A DNA stretch of 64,000 nucleotides, from positions 635,501-699,500 of the forward strand of contig JAPDFW010000103.1 of NCBI GenBank assembly GCA_028826165.1, in the 5' to 3' direction. Origin of the DNA: Anaeramoeba ignava. Its lineage: Eukaryota; Metamonada; Anaeramoebidae. This document shows, piece by piece, positions 11,739-24,353 of the stretch (positions are counted from its first letter, which is position 1; every line of letters starts with the position of its first letter). The notes beneath the pieces were generated by a model, which was not told the origin of the DNA, searched no databases, and worked only from the letters and a program-made list of their open reading frames with translations. The translations under genes and the position numbers were made by a program.

Positions 11739-13166
11739 ATGGAAAATTATTTAAATTTAGAAAAACTTTCAAATGATTTAAAAAATTTATTTCAAAATCA
11801 AAATGAAAATGAAAATGAAAGTTATTTTGATTTTGAAATAATTTGTGAACAAAATCAAATTTCATTTAAAACTCATAAATCAATTCTTTCTTCAAGAAGT
11901 GAATATTTTAAATCTCTTTTTAATTCAAAAATGAAAGAATATCAAGAAAATAAATTAATTCTAAAAGATGTTTCAAGTTCAATTCTATCTTCAATTTTGA
12001 ATTATTTTTATTCAGGAAAAATTGAAATTAATTTAGAAAATGTTATTGAAATTTTAATTTTTTCATCAAAATATTTAATTGATGAATTAATTGAAATTTG
12101 TTTAAATTTTATTAAAAATAATTTACAAATTGAAATTATTGTTGATGTTCTTAAACTATCTGAATCAATGAACTTTAATCAATTAATGGATTCTTCTTAT
12201 AAATTTATTTCTGAAAATTTTAATAAATTTATTAAAACTTCTTTTTTTCTTGAACTTGAAGAAAATCATTTAAATTCAATATTATTAAATGATGATATTT
12301 TAATAAATGAATTTGAACTTTTTCAATCAATAATAAAATGGGGAAAACATAAATTAGATATTAATCAAGAAAAAGAACTTGAAAAAGAAGAAAAAGAAAA
12401 ATTACAAAATCAAATTTCAAATGTTATTGAAAAAATAAGATTTATTGATTTCTCAAAAGAAGAACTTGAAGATACTTTGAAAGAAGATTTAATTCCAAAA
12501 CAAATTTCAGAACAATTAATTCAATTCCAAAATCAAAACCAAAATCAAAATCAAAATCAATTAATTTTCAAAACAAGAAATGCATTCAAATTTGATTCAA
12601 TTATAATTCAAGAAAAAGAAGATTTTAGTAAATTAAGAAAATGGATAAATGATGATAAATTCTTTTCCAAAATGAAAAAAGGATATTCAACAAAAAAAGA
12701 AGGATTTGATTCACAAAAATGGCATTCAATTTGTGATAACAAAGGAAAAACATTAGTTATTATGAAAACAACAAATGGTTTTATTTTTGGAGGATTTACA
12801 GAAGTTGGGTTTACAACTGATAAATCAAAATGGAGAGAAGAAGATATTGATTATCAAAATGGTTATATTAGAGATTCAAAATCATTTATTTTTTCAATAA
12901 GAAATGCAAGAAATGAATTAGCTCAAAAATTTATGATTAAAAAAGATCAAGAACAAAATTCTCTTTATTATTTTTTAAAAAATGGACCAAGTTTTGGAGG
13001 AAGTGATATTCGATTAAATTCTGATTTAAGAAATGGATATACAAATTTTGGATACAGTTACAATTTACCTAAAGGAATTGAATTTAAAACAAATGAAGCT
13101 AAAAGTTATTTAGTTGGATCTTATTCTTCATGGAAAATTGAAGAACTTGAAACTTATTTCATTTAA
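11739..13166 (+). CDS. BTB-BACK-TLDc domain protein
   Basis: Single-exon gene of 475 aa. The BTB domain covers about residues 25-115 (YFDFEIICEQN, KTHKSILSSRSEYFKSLF, LNYFYSGKIEI). A BACK-like helical region covers about 120-250 (NFNQLMDSSYKFISENF, FQSIIKWGKHKLD). A glutamine/asparagine linker lies near 265-280 and a TLDc domain at about 290-475 (FFSKMKKGYSTKKEGFDSQKW, FIFGGFTEVGF, GPSFGGSDIRL, NEAKSYLVGSYSSW). BTB-BACK proteins typically link substrates to cullin-3, and TLDc domains occur in OXR1/TLDC family proteins; the substrate is unknown. The ATG follows an AAATAAACAAA context and the tandem TTTTCATTTTTTTC motif. The gene is convergent with the next one. The paralog at 27718-29175 is on the opposite strand. 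Confidence 0.9.
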   Translation: MENYLNLEKLSNDLKNLFQNQNENENESYFDFEIICEQNQISFKTHKSILSSRSEYFKSLFNSKMKEYQENKLILKDVSSSILSSILNYFYSGKIEINLENVIEILIFSSKYLIDELIEICLNFIKNNLQIEIIVDVLKLSESMNFNQLMDSSYKFISENFNKFIKTSFFLELEENHLNSILLNDDILINEFELFQSIIKWGKHKLDINQEKELEKEEKEKLQNQISNVIEKIRFIDFSKEELEDTLKEDLIPKQISEQLIQFQNQNQNQNQNQLIFKTRNAFKFDSIIIQEKEDFSKLRKWINDDKFFSKMKKGYSTKKEGFDSQKWHSICDNKGKTLVIMKTTNGFIFGGFTEVGFTTDKSKWREEDIDYQNGYIRDSKSFIFSIRNARNELAQKFMIKKDQEQNSLYYFLKNGPSFGGSDIRLNSDLRNGYTNFGYSYNLPKGIEFKTNEAKSYLVGSYSSWKIEELETYFI

Positions 13167-13268
13167 AAAAAATATCAAAATTTTCAAAATTCCTTTCTTT
13201 TTTTTTTTTTTGGATTTTAATCAAATGGATTTGAAAGAAGAAGGAAATTAAAAAAAAATTCAATCAAT

Positions 13269-14919
13269 CTAATCTTTCTGAAAACAAATCTTCACTAGTT
13301 TAGTAATTGAAAAATAGGAAGGAATAAATGAAAATAATAAAAGCAAATAAATTGGAATTAAAGGATAATAAACATGATGAATTCCTTTTCTTTCCAAATA
13401 AAGAATCCATAAAATCAAAATTGAGATCCAAAATGCGGGAAGAATCAAAAATAAAAGAATTTGAGAACCCAAATCATATTTCCAAAAACCGTTCCAGAAT
13501 AATCCCAAATAATGAAAAATAACTTGAATAAATAAAGGAATAAAAACAATTCGATAATTCCAATGAATTTTTCCATCGAGTTTTAAACCCAGAAAGATAA
13601 AGAAAGGAATAAAGAAAAGAAATATAATGATTGGAACAATCCACAATCTCCATCGTTCATGGAAATCATATTTCCTTTCTATCAAAAATAAAGAGAGAGT
13701 GATAAAAAAAACTATAAAAGGAATAAACACATAAATCCAAGAACAGTGAATAAAATTATCCACTTGCAATCCAATGAGAAGAATTTGAATATCAAGTAAC
13801 AAGGAAAGCAATGACATAAATAGAGGGATTAATGTGAGATGCAAATAAAACTTATGTTCTCTACTCCAAAAACATAAAAATGGTTTCAATTAGTTGAATA
13901 ATGAAGAAAGCGAATAAAGGAATCATAATAGAAAGACTCTGGTAACTTAATTTTGTATCGATTTTGTCTTCCTTTTTGAGGGTGATTAGAATGAAATAAA
14001 TTGAAAATCCAAAAGAAAATAAAATTATCAGAATAGGAGAGAAGAAATCTATTTCCTTTGTCTGGAAATTATTTAAAGTTTCTTTTCTTTTCTTATTAAT
14101 CATTTCATTTTCCCAATGTTTTTTTCTCTCCAAAAAAAGTTGATAAATTTTTCTTCCTTTTTCAAGCATTTCTTCTTTTGGATTTTCTAATAAATTGATG
14201 TATTTGATTCTTTCTTCTTCTGTTGAAGCTTTTATTGGAACCATATGATGTAAAAATTCATCTTCTTTGGTTGAATCATCAATTTTTTCATTGTTGGAAT
14301 ATTTCTCCAATCTTATTCCTCTTTCTGCGTTCTTTTTTTTAAAATGTGTTGGATCTAAATTTGGAAAATCTAACTTTTGATTTTCAATTTGAATTTTTTC
14401 AATTTCTTGATTGATTGGAGTTTGAAATGCTAAAATACTCAATCCATCTTGAAGATAAAACGGTTTTATTTCCAAATAATCGAAAATGAAAAAATTTTGA
14501 TAGCATTTTGCAATTTGTCTCCAAGTTGTTTGATCATTAAAAATATCTTGAAAATATTTGCAAGTGATTCCTAATCTAGTAAATGCTCCAGGAGATAAAT
14601 ATTCACAAATCATAAATAAAACTTTGAATTTTTAAATTAAATTTTTAAATTAAATTTTTTAAATTAAATTTTTAAATTGAATTTTTGGAAAGTTGGAAAT
14701 GAAAATCTAAAAAATACTTTCTGGATGAAGTTGATTAATTATTAAATTTTCTTCTTTTGGTGAAATTCTGTGTTTTTCTGTTGATTTTAAATATTTCCCC
14801 TTTTTTAAAAGTTGGAAATTACTTTCAGAAATTGATATAACTCCTTTTTGTTTAAAAATTTGTAATTTAAAAGAATCATTTTGTTCTGAATTTCTTTCTT
14901 CCAAATTTGAAGAATTCAT
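13269..14919 (-). CDS. F-box protein fused to TMEM185-like multi-pass membrane domain (one frameshift)
   Basis: Exon 1 (14718-14919) joins exon 2 (from 14621 down) through a 96-bp GT-AG intron. The join restores an F-box, INQLHPEILFMICEYLSPGA then FTRLGITCKYFQDIF and WRQI, which is broken without splicing. A charged middle part follows, then about eight hydrophobic segments (IDFFSPILIILFSFGFSIYF onward). The signature LKLDGKIHWNYRIVFIPLFI matches the repeated LDG..W.Y..VF.P pattern of the TMEM185 / fragile-X-F family. The frame changes at about 13861-13889: the first frame ends ETIFMFLE, and the second frame continues FLCFWSREHKFYLHL. Removing one T from a T5 run would join them, so a consensus error is likely. 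The expected product is about 518 aa. An F-box would tie it to SCF ubiquitin ligases at a membrane (inference). Confidence 0.7.
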
Positions 14920-15045
14920 TATTAAAATTTATTAATTTAAAAAAAGAAGAAAAATGAAAATGTTTTTTTAATTGGATTTTAATAAAATGATTTGAAAGAA
15001 AAAAAAGGGAATTAAAAAAAAGAAGAATGAAATTAAAAAAAGTGT

Positions 15046-18000
15046 TCAATTATTATTCATTTCATTCAATTCAATTTCACCATTTTTATCAATAACTGGA
15101 TGATCACTAGAAATCAAAGTTTCCTTTTCAACTTTATTAACATCTTGCAAAGTATTTTTGGAGATAAATTGAGAAATAGAGTCTTTTTTATTGAGTTCGT
15201 TGAAATTTCTTTTTCCAAAACAATCAACAAAAGGAGAAAAGATATTTTTATTATTAAAATCAGTGCTTGAATAAGAATAAAGGATTTTATTTCCGAACAT
15301 TTTCTGGTCAGCATCAACAATATTAATAGATAAACCTTGGGAACGGTATTTTGCCTCACGGAATCTAATCAAATCGGAACGTTTTGGAGAGTAATTAAAC
15401 ATATAATATTTTGTAAAAAGAACTGGAGCGATTGATAAAGTAGAAATTAAAAGCAAAGCGAACCAATGAACAGGATCAGCAAAGGTTCGGAAAACGAGAT
15501 AGTAAATCTCAGAAGTGCTCACAAGATTGAAAAGAACGGTGATGATGTAGTAGAAAACCATGATTCCCCAGATGATAAAATGGTTCCAGAACGTGAAATG
15601 GCGGGTTTCAGTTGCCATTGTTAGTGTTTGAACAAAAATCACGATTGTAAAAGGGCTCATGCTGATAAATTCATATCCTGCAGGCGAGCCGTCTGCGTGA
15701 TGATGATAATGCTGATAGATTCCAACGGTAAAGCCAAGCAGAATGACTCCTTGATAAAGAGCTCTCATGAGCCACCAAAATAATGTTCTTCGGTTATAAA
15801 AAATCCCTTTTTGACTATCTTGATATAAATGTGGATTCAAATAAACGCTTTCTTCAGATACGTCCTTGTCTAATAAGAAGAAGAAGATCGGTAAACTTGT
15901 GAAAATTGCGTTGTAAGTCATAACGCTTAAGGAGTTGAAGAATGATACTCCTGAATATCCTGACCAAAATGCATATAATACTTGGATAGAGCAAAAGTAT
16001 ATTGATTTGTAGAAAGAGTATTGTGCAAGGAAAGATGTTCGATAATATGCGTATCTTCCGTGAACGAGCATTAAACTTTTTTTTTTATTTTTAAATTTTA
16101 AATTTTAAATTTTAAATAAATTCATTTTTAATTCATTTTTAATTTTAAATTCATTTTAAATTCATTTTTAAATTCTAAATAATTTCATTTTTAATTCTAA
16201 ACAAATTTTAAATAAATTTTTAAATTCATTTTTAAATTCATTTTTAAATTTTAAATAAATTTTTAAATTCAATTTAAATTTTAAATAAATTCATTTTTAA
16301 ATTCATTTTTAAATTCATTTTTAATTCATTTCTAATTCATTTTTAAATTCATTTTAAATTTTAAATAAATTCATTTTTAAATTCATTTTTAAATTTTAAA
16401 TTTTAAATTTTAAATAAATTCATTTCTAATTCATTTTTAAATTCTAAATAATTTCATTTTTAAATTCATTTTAAATTCATTTTTAAATTTTAAATAAATT
16501 TTTAATTTCATTTTTAAATTCATTTTAAATTCATTTTTAAATTTTAAATAAATTTTTAAATTCATTTTTAAATTCATTTTAAATTCATTTTAAATTTTAA
16601 ATAAATTCATTTCTAATTCATTTTTAAATTTTAAATAAATTCATTTCTAATTCATTTTTAAATTCTAAATAATTTCATTTTTAAATTCATTTTTAATTCA
16701 TTTTTAATTCATTTTTAAATTCATTTTAAATTTTTAAATTTTAAATAATTTCATTTTTAAATTCATTTTTAATTCATTTTTAATTCATTTTTAAATTCAT
16801 TTTAAATTTTTAAATTTTAAATAAATTCATTTTTAATTCATTTTAAATTTTTAAATTCATTTTTAAATTTTAAATAAATTTTTAAATTCATTTTGTAAAT
16901 GTACCGCTTTAAAAATTTAAATCTGGAAATACTAAAATCTGCTGCACGTGCTGCTTGAAGTCCTTCTCTTCCAGAAATTCCAATTCCAACATGTGCTTCC
17001 TATTCAAAAAAAATAAAAAATAAAATAAAAGAATTATTTTTTTTAAATAAATAAAAACCATTTTTCATTTTTTACTTGAATCATTGCAACATCATTTCCA
17101 CCATCACCAATAGCCAAAGTCATTGCACCAATTCTCTTTACCAATTTGACTACTTGTGATTTTTGTTGGGGAGTAGTACGACAACAAATAACAGAACTAG
17201 CTTTCAAACTGAGATCCAAAAAGGAATGTTTGTGGTAATTCAAAGCAATTTTTAAAGAACTTCCTTCAATAACAACATAAAAATCATCATCCTTTTGATT
17301 TTCAATTTGTTTCAATAAATCCGCAATAGAGTCTCCAACCTCTTTATCCTCCGAACCACGAACAGTTAATATTTTCCCATTTGGAGGAATTAAATTACAA
17401 AATTTTGCAATTTGAACAGCAGTTGAATATTTATCACCAGTTAGCATCCAAAATTTGATTCCTGCTTCACGCAAAATTTTAATAGTATCAGGAACCTCTT
17501 CTTGAAGACGATCCTCAATTGCTGTCACGCCCGATAATGTGATATTGTTTTCTACCATGTGATATACTCCTTGTAATGCTTCTTCTCTTTTTTCGATTAC
17601 TTCATTCGCCATGTTATATGTTTCTAAAAAATCTTTGCATTCTTCTTCAGTTACTCTTCTATATCCGCAACATAATGTTCGTAATCCACATTGTGCAAAA
17701 ACTTCTAAATGATCGATTGATTCTTTGAAGTCTTGTCCTGATTAAATTGTTTTTAAATTATTTTGAATTTAATTTGAATTTAATTTGAATAAATTATTTT
17801 GGATTTAATTTGAATTTAATTTGAATTTAATTTGAATTTAATTTGAATTTGATTTGAATTTAATTTGAATTTAATTATTTTGAATTTAATTTGAATTTAA
17901 TTTGAATTTAATTTGAAATTATTTTGAATTTAATTTGAATAAATTATTTTGAATTTATTTTGAATTTAATTTGAATTTAATTTGAATTTAATTTGAATTT

Positions 18001-21000
18001 AATTTGAATTTAATTTGAATTTAATTTGAATTTAATTTGAAATTTATTTGAATTTAATTTGAATTTAATTTGAAATTAATTTGAAATTAATTTGAATTTA
18101 TTTTGAAATTAATTTGAATTTAATTTGAATAAATTATTTTGAATAAACTAATTTGAATTTAATTTGAATTTAATTTGAATTTGAATTTAATTTGAATTTA
18201 ATTTGAATTTATTTTGAATAATTTATTATTTTGAATTTAATTTGAATAAATTGTTTTGAATTTAATTTGAATTTGATTTGAATTTGATTTGAATAAATTG
18301 TTTTGAATTAATTTGAATTTAATTTGAATAAATTGTTTTTAATTTGAATTTAATTTGAATTTAATTTGAATAAATTGTTTTGAATTTAATTTGAATTTGA
18401 TTTGAATTTAATTTGAATAAATTATTTTGAATTTAATTTGAATTTAATTTGAATTTAATTTGAATTTAATTTGAATTTATTTTGAAATTATTTTGAATTT
18501 AATTTGAATAAATTGTTTTGAATTTAATTTGAATTTGATTTGAATTTGATTTGAATAAATTAATTTGAATTTAATTTGAAATTAATTTGAATTTAATTTG
18601 AAATTATTTTGAATTTAATTTGAAATTAATTTGAATTTAATTTGAATAAATTAATTTGAATAAATTAATTTGAATTTAATTTGAATAAATTAATTTGAAT
18701 TTAATTTGAATTTAATTTGAATTTAATTAATTTGAATTTAATTTGAATTTAATTTGAATTTAATTTGAATAAATTGTTTTTAAATTATTTTGAATTTATT
18801 TTGAATTTATTTTGAATAAATTATTTTGGATTTAATTTGAATTTAATTTGAATTTAATTTGAATTTAATTTGAATTTGATTTGAATTTAATTTGAATAAA
18901 TTAATTTGAATTTAATTTGAATAAATTAATTTGAATTTAATTTGAATAAATTAATTTGAATTTAATTTGAATAAATTAATTTGAATTTAATTTGAATTTA
19001 TTTTGAAATTATTTTGAATTTAATTTGAATTTAATTTGAATAAATTAATTTGAATTTAATTTGAATTTAATTTGAATTTAATTTGAATAAATTAATTTGA
19101 ATTTAATTTGAATTTAATTTGAATTTAATTTGAATTTAATTTGAATTTAATTTGAATTTAATTAATTTGAATTTAATTTGAATTTAATTTGAATTTAATT
19201 TGAATTTAATTTGAATTTAATTTGAATTTAATTTGAATTTAATAAATTTAATTTAATTTGAAATTTAATTAATTTTGAATTTAATTTGAATTTTGAATTT
19301 ATTTTGAATTTAATTTGAATTTAATTTGAATTTAATTTGATTAAATTATTTTGGAATTATTTTGAATTTAATTTGAATTTAATTTGAATTTGATTTGAAT
19401 TTAATTTGAATTTAATTTGATTAAATTATTTTGAATTTAATTTGAATTTAATTTGATTAAATTATTTTGGAATTATTTTGGAATTATTTTGAATTTAATT
19501 TGAATTTAATTTGAATTTAATTTGAATAAATTAATTTGAATTTAATTTGAATTTAATTTGAATAAATTAATTTGAATTTAATTTGAATTTAATTTGAATT
19601 TAATTTGAATTTAATTTGAATTTAATTAATTTGAATTTAATTTGAATTTAATTTGAATTTAATTTGAATAAATTGTTTTTAAATTATTTTGAATTTATTT
19701 TGAATTTATTTTGAATAAATTATTTTGGATTTAATTTGAATTTAATTTGAATTTAATTTGAATTTAATTTGAATTTGATTTGAATTTAATTTGAATAAAT
19801 TAATTTGAATTTAATTTGAATAAATTAATTTGAATTTAATTTGAATTTATTTTGAAATTATTTTGAATTTAATTTGAATTTAATTTGAATAAATTAATTT
19901 GAATTTAATTTGAATTTAATTTGAATTTAATTTGAATTTAATTTGAATAAATTAATTTGAATTTAATTTGAATAAATTAATTTGAATTTAATTTGAATTT
20001 AATTTGAATTTAATTTGAATAAATTAATTTGAATTTAATTTGAATTTAATTTGAATTTAATTTGAATTTAATTTGAATTTAATTTGAATAAATTAATTTG
20101 AATTTAATTTGAATAAATTAATTTGAATTTAATTTGAATTTAATTTGAATAAATTAATTTGAATTTAATTTGAATTTAATTTGAATTTAATATGAATTTA
20201 ATTTGAATTTAATTAATTTGAATTTAATTTGAATTTAATTTGAATTTATTTTGAATTTAATTTGAATTTAATTTGAATTTGATTTGAATTTAATTTGAAT
20301 TTAATTTGAATTTGATTTGAATTTAATTTGAATTTAATTTGATTAAATTATTTTGGAATTATTTTGAATTTAATTTGAATTTAATTTGAATTTAATTTGA
20401 ATTTAATTTGAATTTGATTTGAATTTAATTTGAATTTATTTTGAATTTAATTTGAATTTATTTTAAATTTAATTTGAATTTGATTTGAATTTGATTTGAA
20501 TTTATTTTGAATAAATTGTTTTTAAATTATTTTAAATGAAATTGCTTCAAATCAAACCTTCAACCATAATTGGAATCATAACATCATCAGCTCCTTTAAT
20601 CAACAATATTAATTCTTTTGTATCTTCATTTCTCAAAAGAACAGACATTTTCTTTCTTTCACTAGTAAATGCCAAAACTTTTACAACTTCATATCTTTCA
20701 ACAATATCATTATAAGCAAACTCAACAATATCTCCTGTTCGAGCTTGCAAAACAAACCCCAATTTCTGGGCAGCAATTACTAAAGCTTCTTCATCTGGAG
20801 AACTTGATTGATATTCAATTTGATCCTCTTTTGCTTTGATAGGAACAACTGTATTGCATAATGCAAGAATGCGAAAGAAATTAACAGCATTCTCGTCTTG
20901 ATTATCAATCGCAGATAAAAGATCAGCATCTTCATAAGCAGATGCTCGTTTTGTTGAATGTCCATAAATTGTATTTGAAATCGAACATTTTTTAAAAACC

Positions 21001-24000
21001 ATTTGGTTTTCTGTTAAAGTCCCAGTTTTATCAGAAAATATATATTCAATCTGTCCTAAGTCTTCAATAATTGCTGTGTTGGAGGCTTTTGCTGCAATTT
21101 TGTTTTTGTCATCCCACATTTCTAAATCCCAGTTGATGAATAATGCATAGATATATTTACATATATCTAATGTTACTTTTAATGATATTGGAATCATAAG
21201 TGACATTAAAAGCATAAATCGTAATGGAATAATAATTGGTTGATATCCTGGTTCATCATCTGTTTGATAATCTAAATATTCATACTTTTTATATTTTAAT
21301 TTTTAATTTTAAATTTTTAATTTTAATTTTAAATTTAAATTCAAAATGAATTTTGATTTTAATTTGAATTTTAATTTTAATTTTAATTTTAATTTTAATT
21401 TTAATTTTAAATTCAAAATGAATTTTAATTTTAATTTTAATTTTAATTTTAAATTCAAAATGAATTTTAATTTTAATTTTAATTTTAATTTTAATTTTAA
21501 TTTTAATTTTAATTTTAATTTGTTTTGATTTTAAATTGAATTTAAATTTTTAATTTTAATTTTAATTTTGATTTTAATTTTGATTTTAATTTTGATTTTA
21601 ATTTTGATTTTAATTTTAATTTTAATTTTAATTTTAATTTGTTTTGATTTTAAATTGAATTTAAATTTTTAATTTTAATTTTAATTTTGATTTTAATTTT
21701 GATTTTAATTTTGATTTTAATTTTAATTTTGATTTTAATTTTGATTTTAATTTTGATTTTAATTTTAATTTTAATTTTAATTTCAATTTTAATTTTAATT
21801 GAAATTCAAAAGGATACATTTTCACCTCTTTTACTTTTCCAAACATCACCAACAATTCCAAAAATGACAAATAAAAGAAATTGCATAGAGAAAATAAACA
21901 TTGTAGTTTTATTAATTGATTTATCTAATTTAGTCCATTTTGTTGGTGTTTTTCTTTTGTTTCGACCAAGTTTTGTTTCTTTTCCTGTATAAACACTAAG
22001 TCCATAAATAAAACGTGTGTTTTTTATCAATGTTCCTTGTGGTAATAATTGTTTAACAGATAATGAGAGATATTTATTATCATCAACATCCATTTTGAGT
22101 CTAGAATCAAATTTGTAGATTTCTTCATTAGGTGGTGCACATTCAACAACTCCCTTAAAAATTTTAATTATAATTTTAATTTTAATTTTAATTTTCATTT
22201 TAATATTAAATTCAAAATGAATTTTAATTTTAATTTTAATTTTAATTTTCATTTTAATATTAAATTCAAAATGAATTTTAATTTTAATTTTAAATTTTAA
22301 TTTTAATTTTAATTTTAATTTTAATTTTGAATTCAAAATGAATTTTAATTTTAATTTTAATTTTGAATTCAAAATGAATTTTAATTTTAATTTTCAAAAT
22401 GAATTTTAATTTTAATTTTCAAAATGAATTTTAATTTTAATTTTCAAAATGAATTTTAATTTTAATTTTGATTTTGATTTTAATTTTAATTTTCAAAATG
22501 AATTTTAATTTTAATTTTAATTTTAATTTTCATTTTAATTTTAATTTTAATTTTAATTTTAATTTTAATTTTAATTTTAATTTTGATTTTAATTTTAATT
22601 TTAATTTTGATTTTAATTTTAATTTTAATTTTAATTTTAATTTTTATTTTAATTTTCATTTTCATTTTAATTTTAATATTAATTTTAATTTTAAATGAAT
22701 TTTAATTTTAATTTTAAATTCAATTTTAATTTTAATTTTAATATTAAATTTTAATTTTAATTTTAATTTTAATTTTAATTTTAATTTTAATTTTAATTTT
22801 AATTTTAATTTTAATTTTAATTTTAATTTTAATTTTAATTTTAATTTTGAAATTAACCTTAAAATCTTCGCAAACACTAGGTTTTTTTAAATGAAGTGTT
22901 TCTTCAAGTGCTATTCTTAATTTTAAATCTGTTTCTCCATCTAAATTTGCTGTTTGAATATAACAAGATCCATCTTCTTTATTACTTGAAAGAAGAACTA
23001 AATCACAAGGAACTTCTTCATCTTGTTCAACAATTACAATATCTCCAACACAAATATCTTTGGATTTAATCTTAGAAATTAAATTTTAATTTAAATTTTA
23101 ATTTTAATTTTGATTTTAATTTGATTTTAATTTTAATTTCAATTTTAATTTCAATTTAAATTTTTAATTTTAATTTATTTTAATTTTAATTTTAATTTTT
23201 AATTTTAATTTTTAATTTTAATTTTAATTTTAATTTTAATTTTAATTTTAATTTTAATTTTAATTTTAATTTTAATTTTAATTTTAATTTTAATTTTAAA
23301 TTCAAAATGAATTTTAATTTTAATTTTGATTTTAATTTTAATTTTAATTTTGATTTTAATTTTAATTTTGATTTTGATTTTAATTTTAATATTAATTATA
23401 ATTTTAATTTTTAATTTTAATTATAATTTTAATTTTAAAATGAATTTTAATTTTAATTATAATTTTAATTATAATTTTAATTTTAATTTTAATTTTAATT
23501 TATTTTAATTTTAATTTTAAATTTAAAATGAATTTTAATTTTAAATTTTAAATAAATACTTCAACTTCATCTCCATTTCGAATAACTTGATATTCTCGAG
23601 AATTTGCAATTTTATCAGCTTTATGTCTATTCAAATCATCAATTCCTTCTTTAATAGCAGCAAGAAGAATAATAATAATTAAAGGACCCCAAGTTGTTGC
23701 AGGATTAACTGGTGTAATTTCATTCCATAATTGTAAACAAGCAATCATAAGGAAATATATGTTCATAAATCGACTAAATTTTTTAAATTGAAAATTTTTA
23801 ATTTGAAATTAAATTGAAAATTTGTTAATTCAATTTTTTACCTAAATTGTTCAATTAAATTTTTTGGTAAAAATGTTAATATTGTATATTTCGAATTCGT
23901 CACTTTGTTTTTCGGAAATTTCGCGTTCATTTCTAAATTATTTGCATATACAATTCGATTTTCAACTGCTTTTTTTTTCTGTTTTATTTTTTATTTTTTT

Positions 24001-24090
24001 GTTTTATTTTAAAATTGGTTTTCAATTTAAAAAAGGGAGAAGTGGTGAAAAGACATTTTTTTTGGTTTTTTTTACCTTGCAACATTTCAT
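15046..24090 (-). CDS. P4-type ATPase (phospholipid flippase), nine exons
   Basis: Exons (minus strand): 24076-24090, 23842-23978, 23560-23773, 22858-23070, 21818-22153, 20558-21284, 17076-17737, 16905-16999 and 15046-16075. All introns are GT-AG and all phases match, giving 1,142 aa, normal for the family. Hallmarks in order: [12 protein letters not shown] and [15 protein letters not shown] (N-terminus), [24 protein letters not shown] (actuator), [11 protein letters not shown] in TM4 (P4 signature), DKTGT phosphorylation site near D390, [24 protein letters not shown] (758-768), [33 protein letters not shown], then the last TM helices. P4-ATPases move phospholipids to the cytosolic leaflet in Golgi, endosome or plasma membrane. 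The first exon encodes only MKCCK, and exon 1 is the least certain part. Introns 3-6 and 8 are repeat-filled; intron 6 alone is 2,820 bp. Confidence 0.9.
16080..16900. repeat. AATTCATTTTTAAATTTTAAAT repeat field in P4-ATPase intron 8
   Basis: The 829-bp intron 16076-16904 is made of irregular 12-14-bp units built from ATTCATTTTTAA and ATTTTAAATAA. It differs from the hexamer and the 11-mer arrays in the same gene. Confidence 0.85.
17745..20535. repeat. 11-bp satellite (GAATTTAATTT)n filling P4-ATPase intron 6
   Basis: About 2.8 kb of near-continuous 11-mer GAATTTAATTT, with 14-bp variants GAATAAATTAATTT and single-base variants GAATTTGATTT and GAATTTATTTT. Higher-order repetition is visible: the segment around 18770-18900 closely resembles that around 19670-19800. 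It occupies the single intron 17738-20557, between the exons ending VMIPIMVEG and starting [13 protein letters not shown]. Confidence 0.9.
21299..21805. repeat. (TTTTAA)n hexamer array in P4-ATPase intron 5
   Basis: Intron 21285-21817 (533 bp) consists of TTTTAA/TTTTGA hexamers with TTCAAAATGAATT interruptions. Two ~120-bp halves (about 21530-21540 and 21650-21660 onwards) share TTGTTTTGATTTTAAATTG. The 5' splice site reads GTATCCTTTT. Confidence 0.85.
22160..22852. repeat. (TTTTAA)n hexamer array in P4-ATPase intron 4
   Basis: Intron 22154-22857 (704 bp), almost pure TTTTAA hexamers with repeated AAATTCAAAATGAATTTTAA blocks. Confidence 0.9.
23080..23550. repeat. (TTTTAA)n hexamer array in P4-ATPase intron 3
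   Basis: Intron 23071-23559 (489 bp), hexamers with TTTTGA and TTATAA variants. Confidence 0.9.
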
Positions 24091-24111
24091 TTTAAAAAGA
24101 AAAAAAAATAA

Positions 24112-24144
24112 ATGAAAAAATGAAAAAATGAAAAAATGAAAAAA
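24112..24144 (-). promoter_or_regulatory. Tandem TTTTTTCA units upstream of P4-ATPase start
   Basis: On the minus strand four 8-bp TTTTTTCA units lie 22-54 bp before the ATG at 24090-24088. They are of the same class as the motif before other start codons. Confidence 0.35.
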
Positions 24145-24310
24145 TTAATTTTGGATTATAATTTTAATTTTAATTTTAATTTCAATTTTTAATTTTAATT
24201 AATTTTAATTATAATTTTAATTTTAATTTTAATTTCAATTTTTAATTTTAATTTTAATTAATTTTAATTATAATTTTGATTTTAATTTTAATTTTAATTT
24301 TAATTTGAAA
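24145..24310. repeat. Hexamer repeat between P4-ATPase and LRR gene
   Basis: The TTTTAA array carries a ~70-bp block (TTTTAATTTCAATTTTTAAT) present twice. No gene is seen in 24091-24353. Confidence 0.85.
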
Positions 24311-24353
24311 ATTTTGAAAAGAAAAAAATGAAAAAATCAAAAGAATTTGTATT

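Noticed and set aside
13328-13522. Short + strand ORF opposite the TMEM185-like domain
   Set aside because: It is a shadow of the membrane-domain codons, with no motif; splice and family evidence supports the minus strand.
17738-20557. CRISPR array or centromere
   Set aside because: The 11-bp units are contiguous without unique spacers, and the array lies within a phase-consistent intron of one gene.
24112-24144. Bacterial-type ribosome binding sites and operons
   Set aside because: Genes have spliceosomal introns and eukaryotic domains; short spacers reflect compact protist gene packing.
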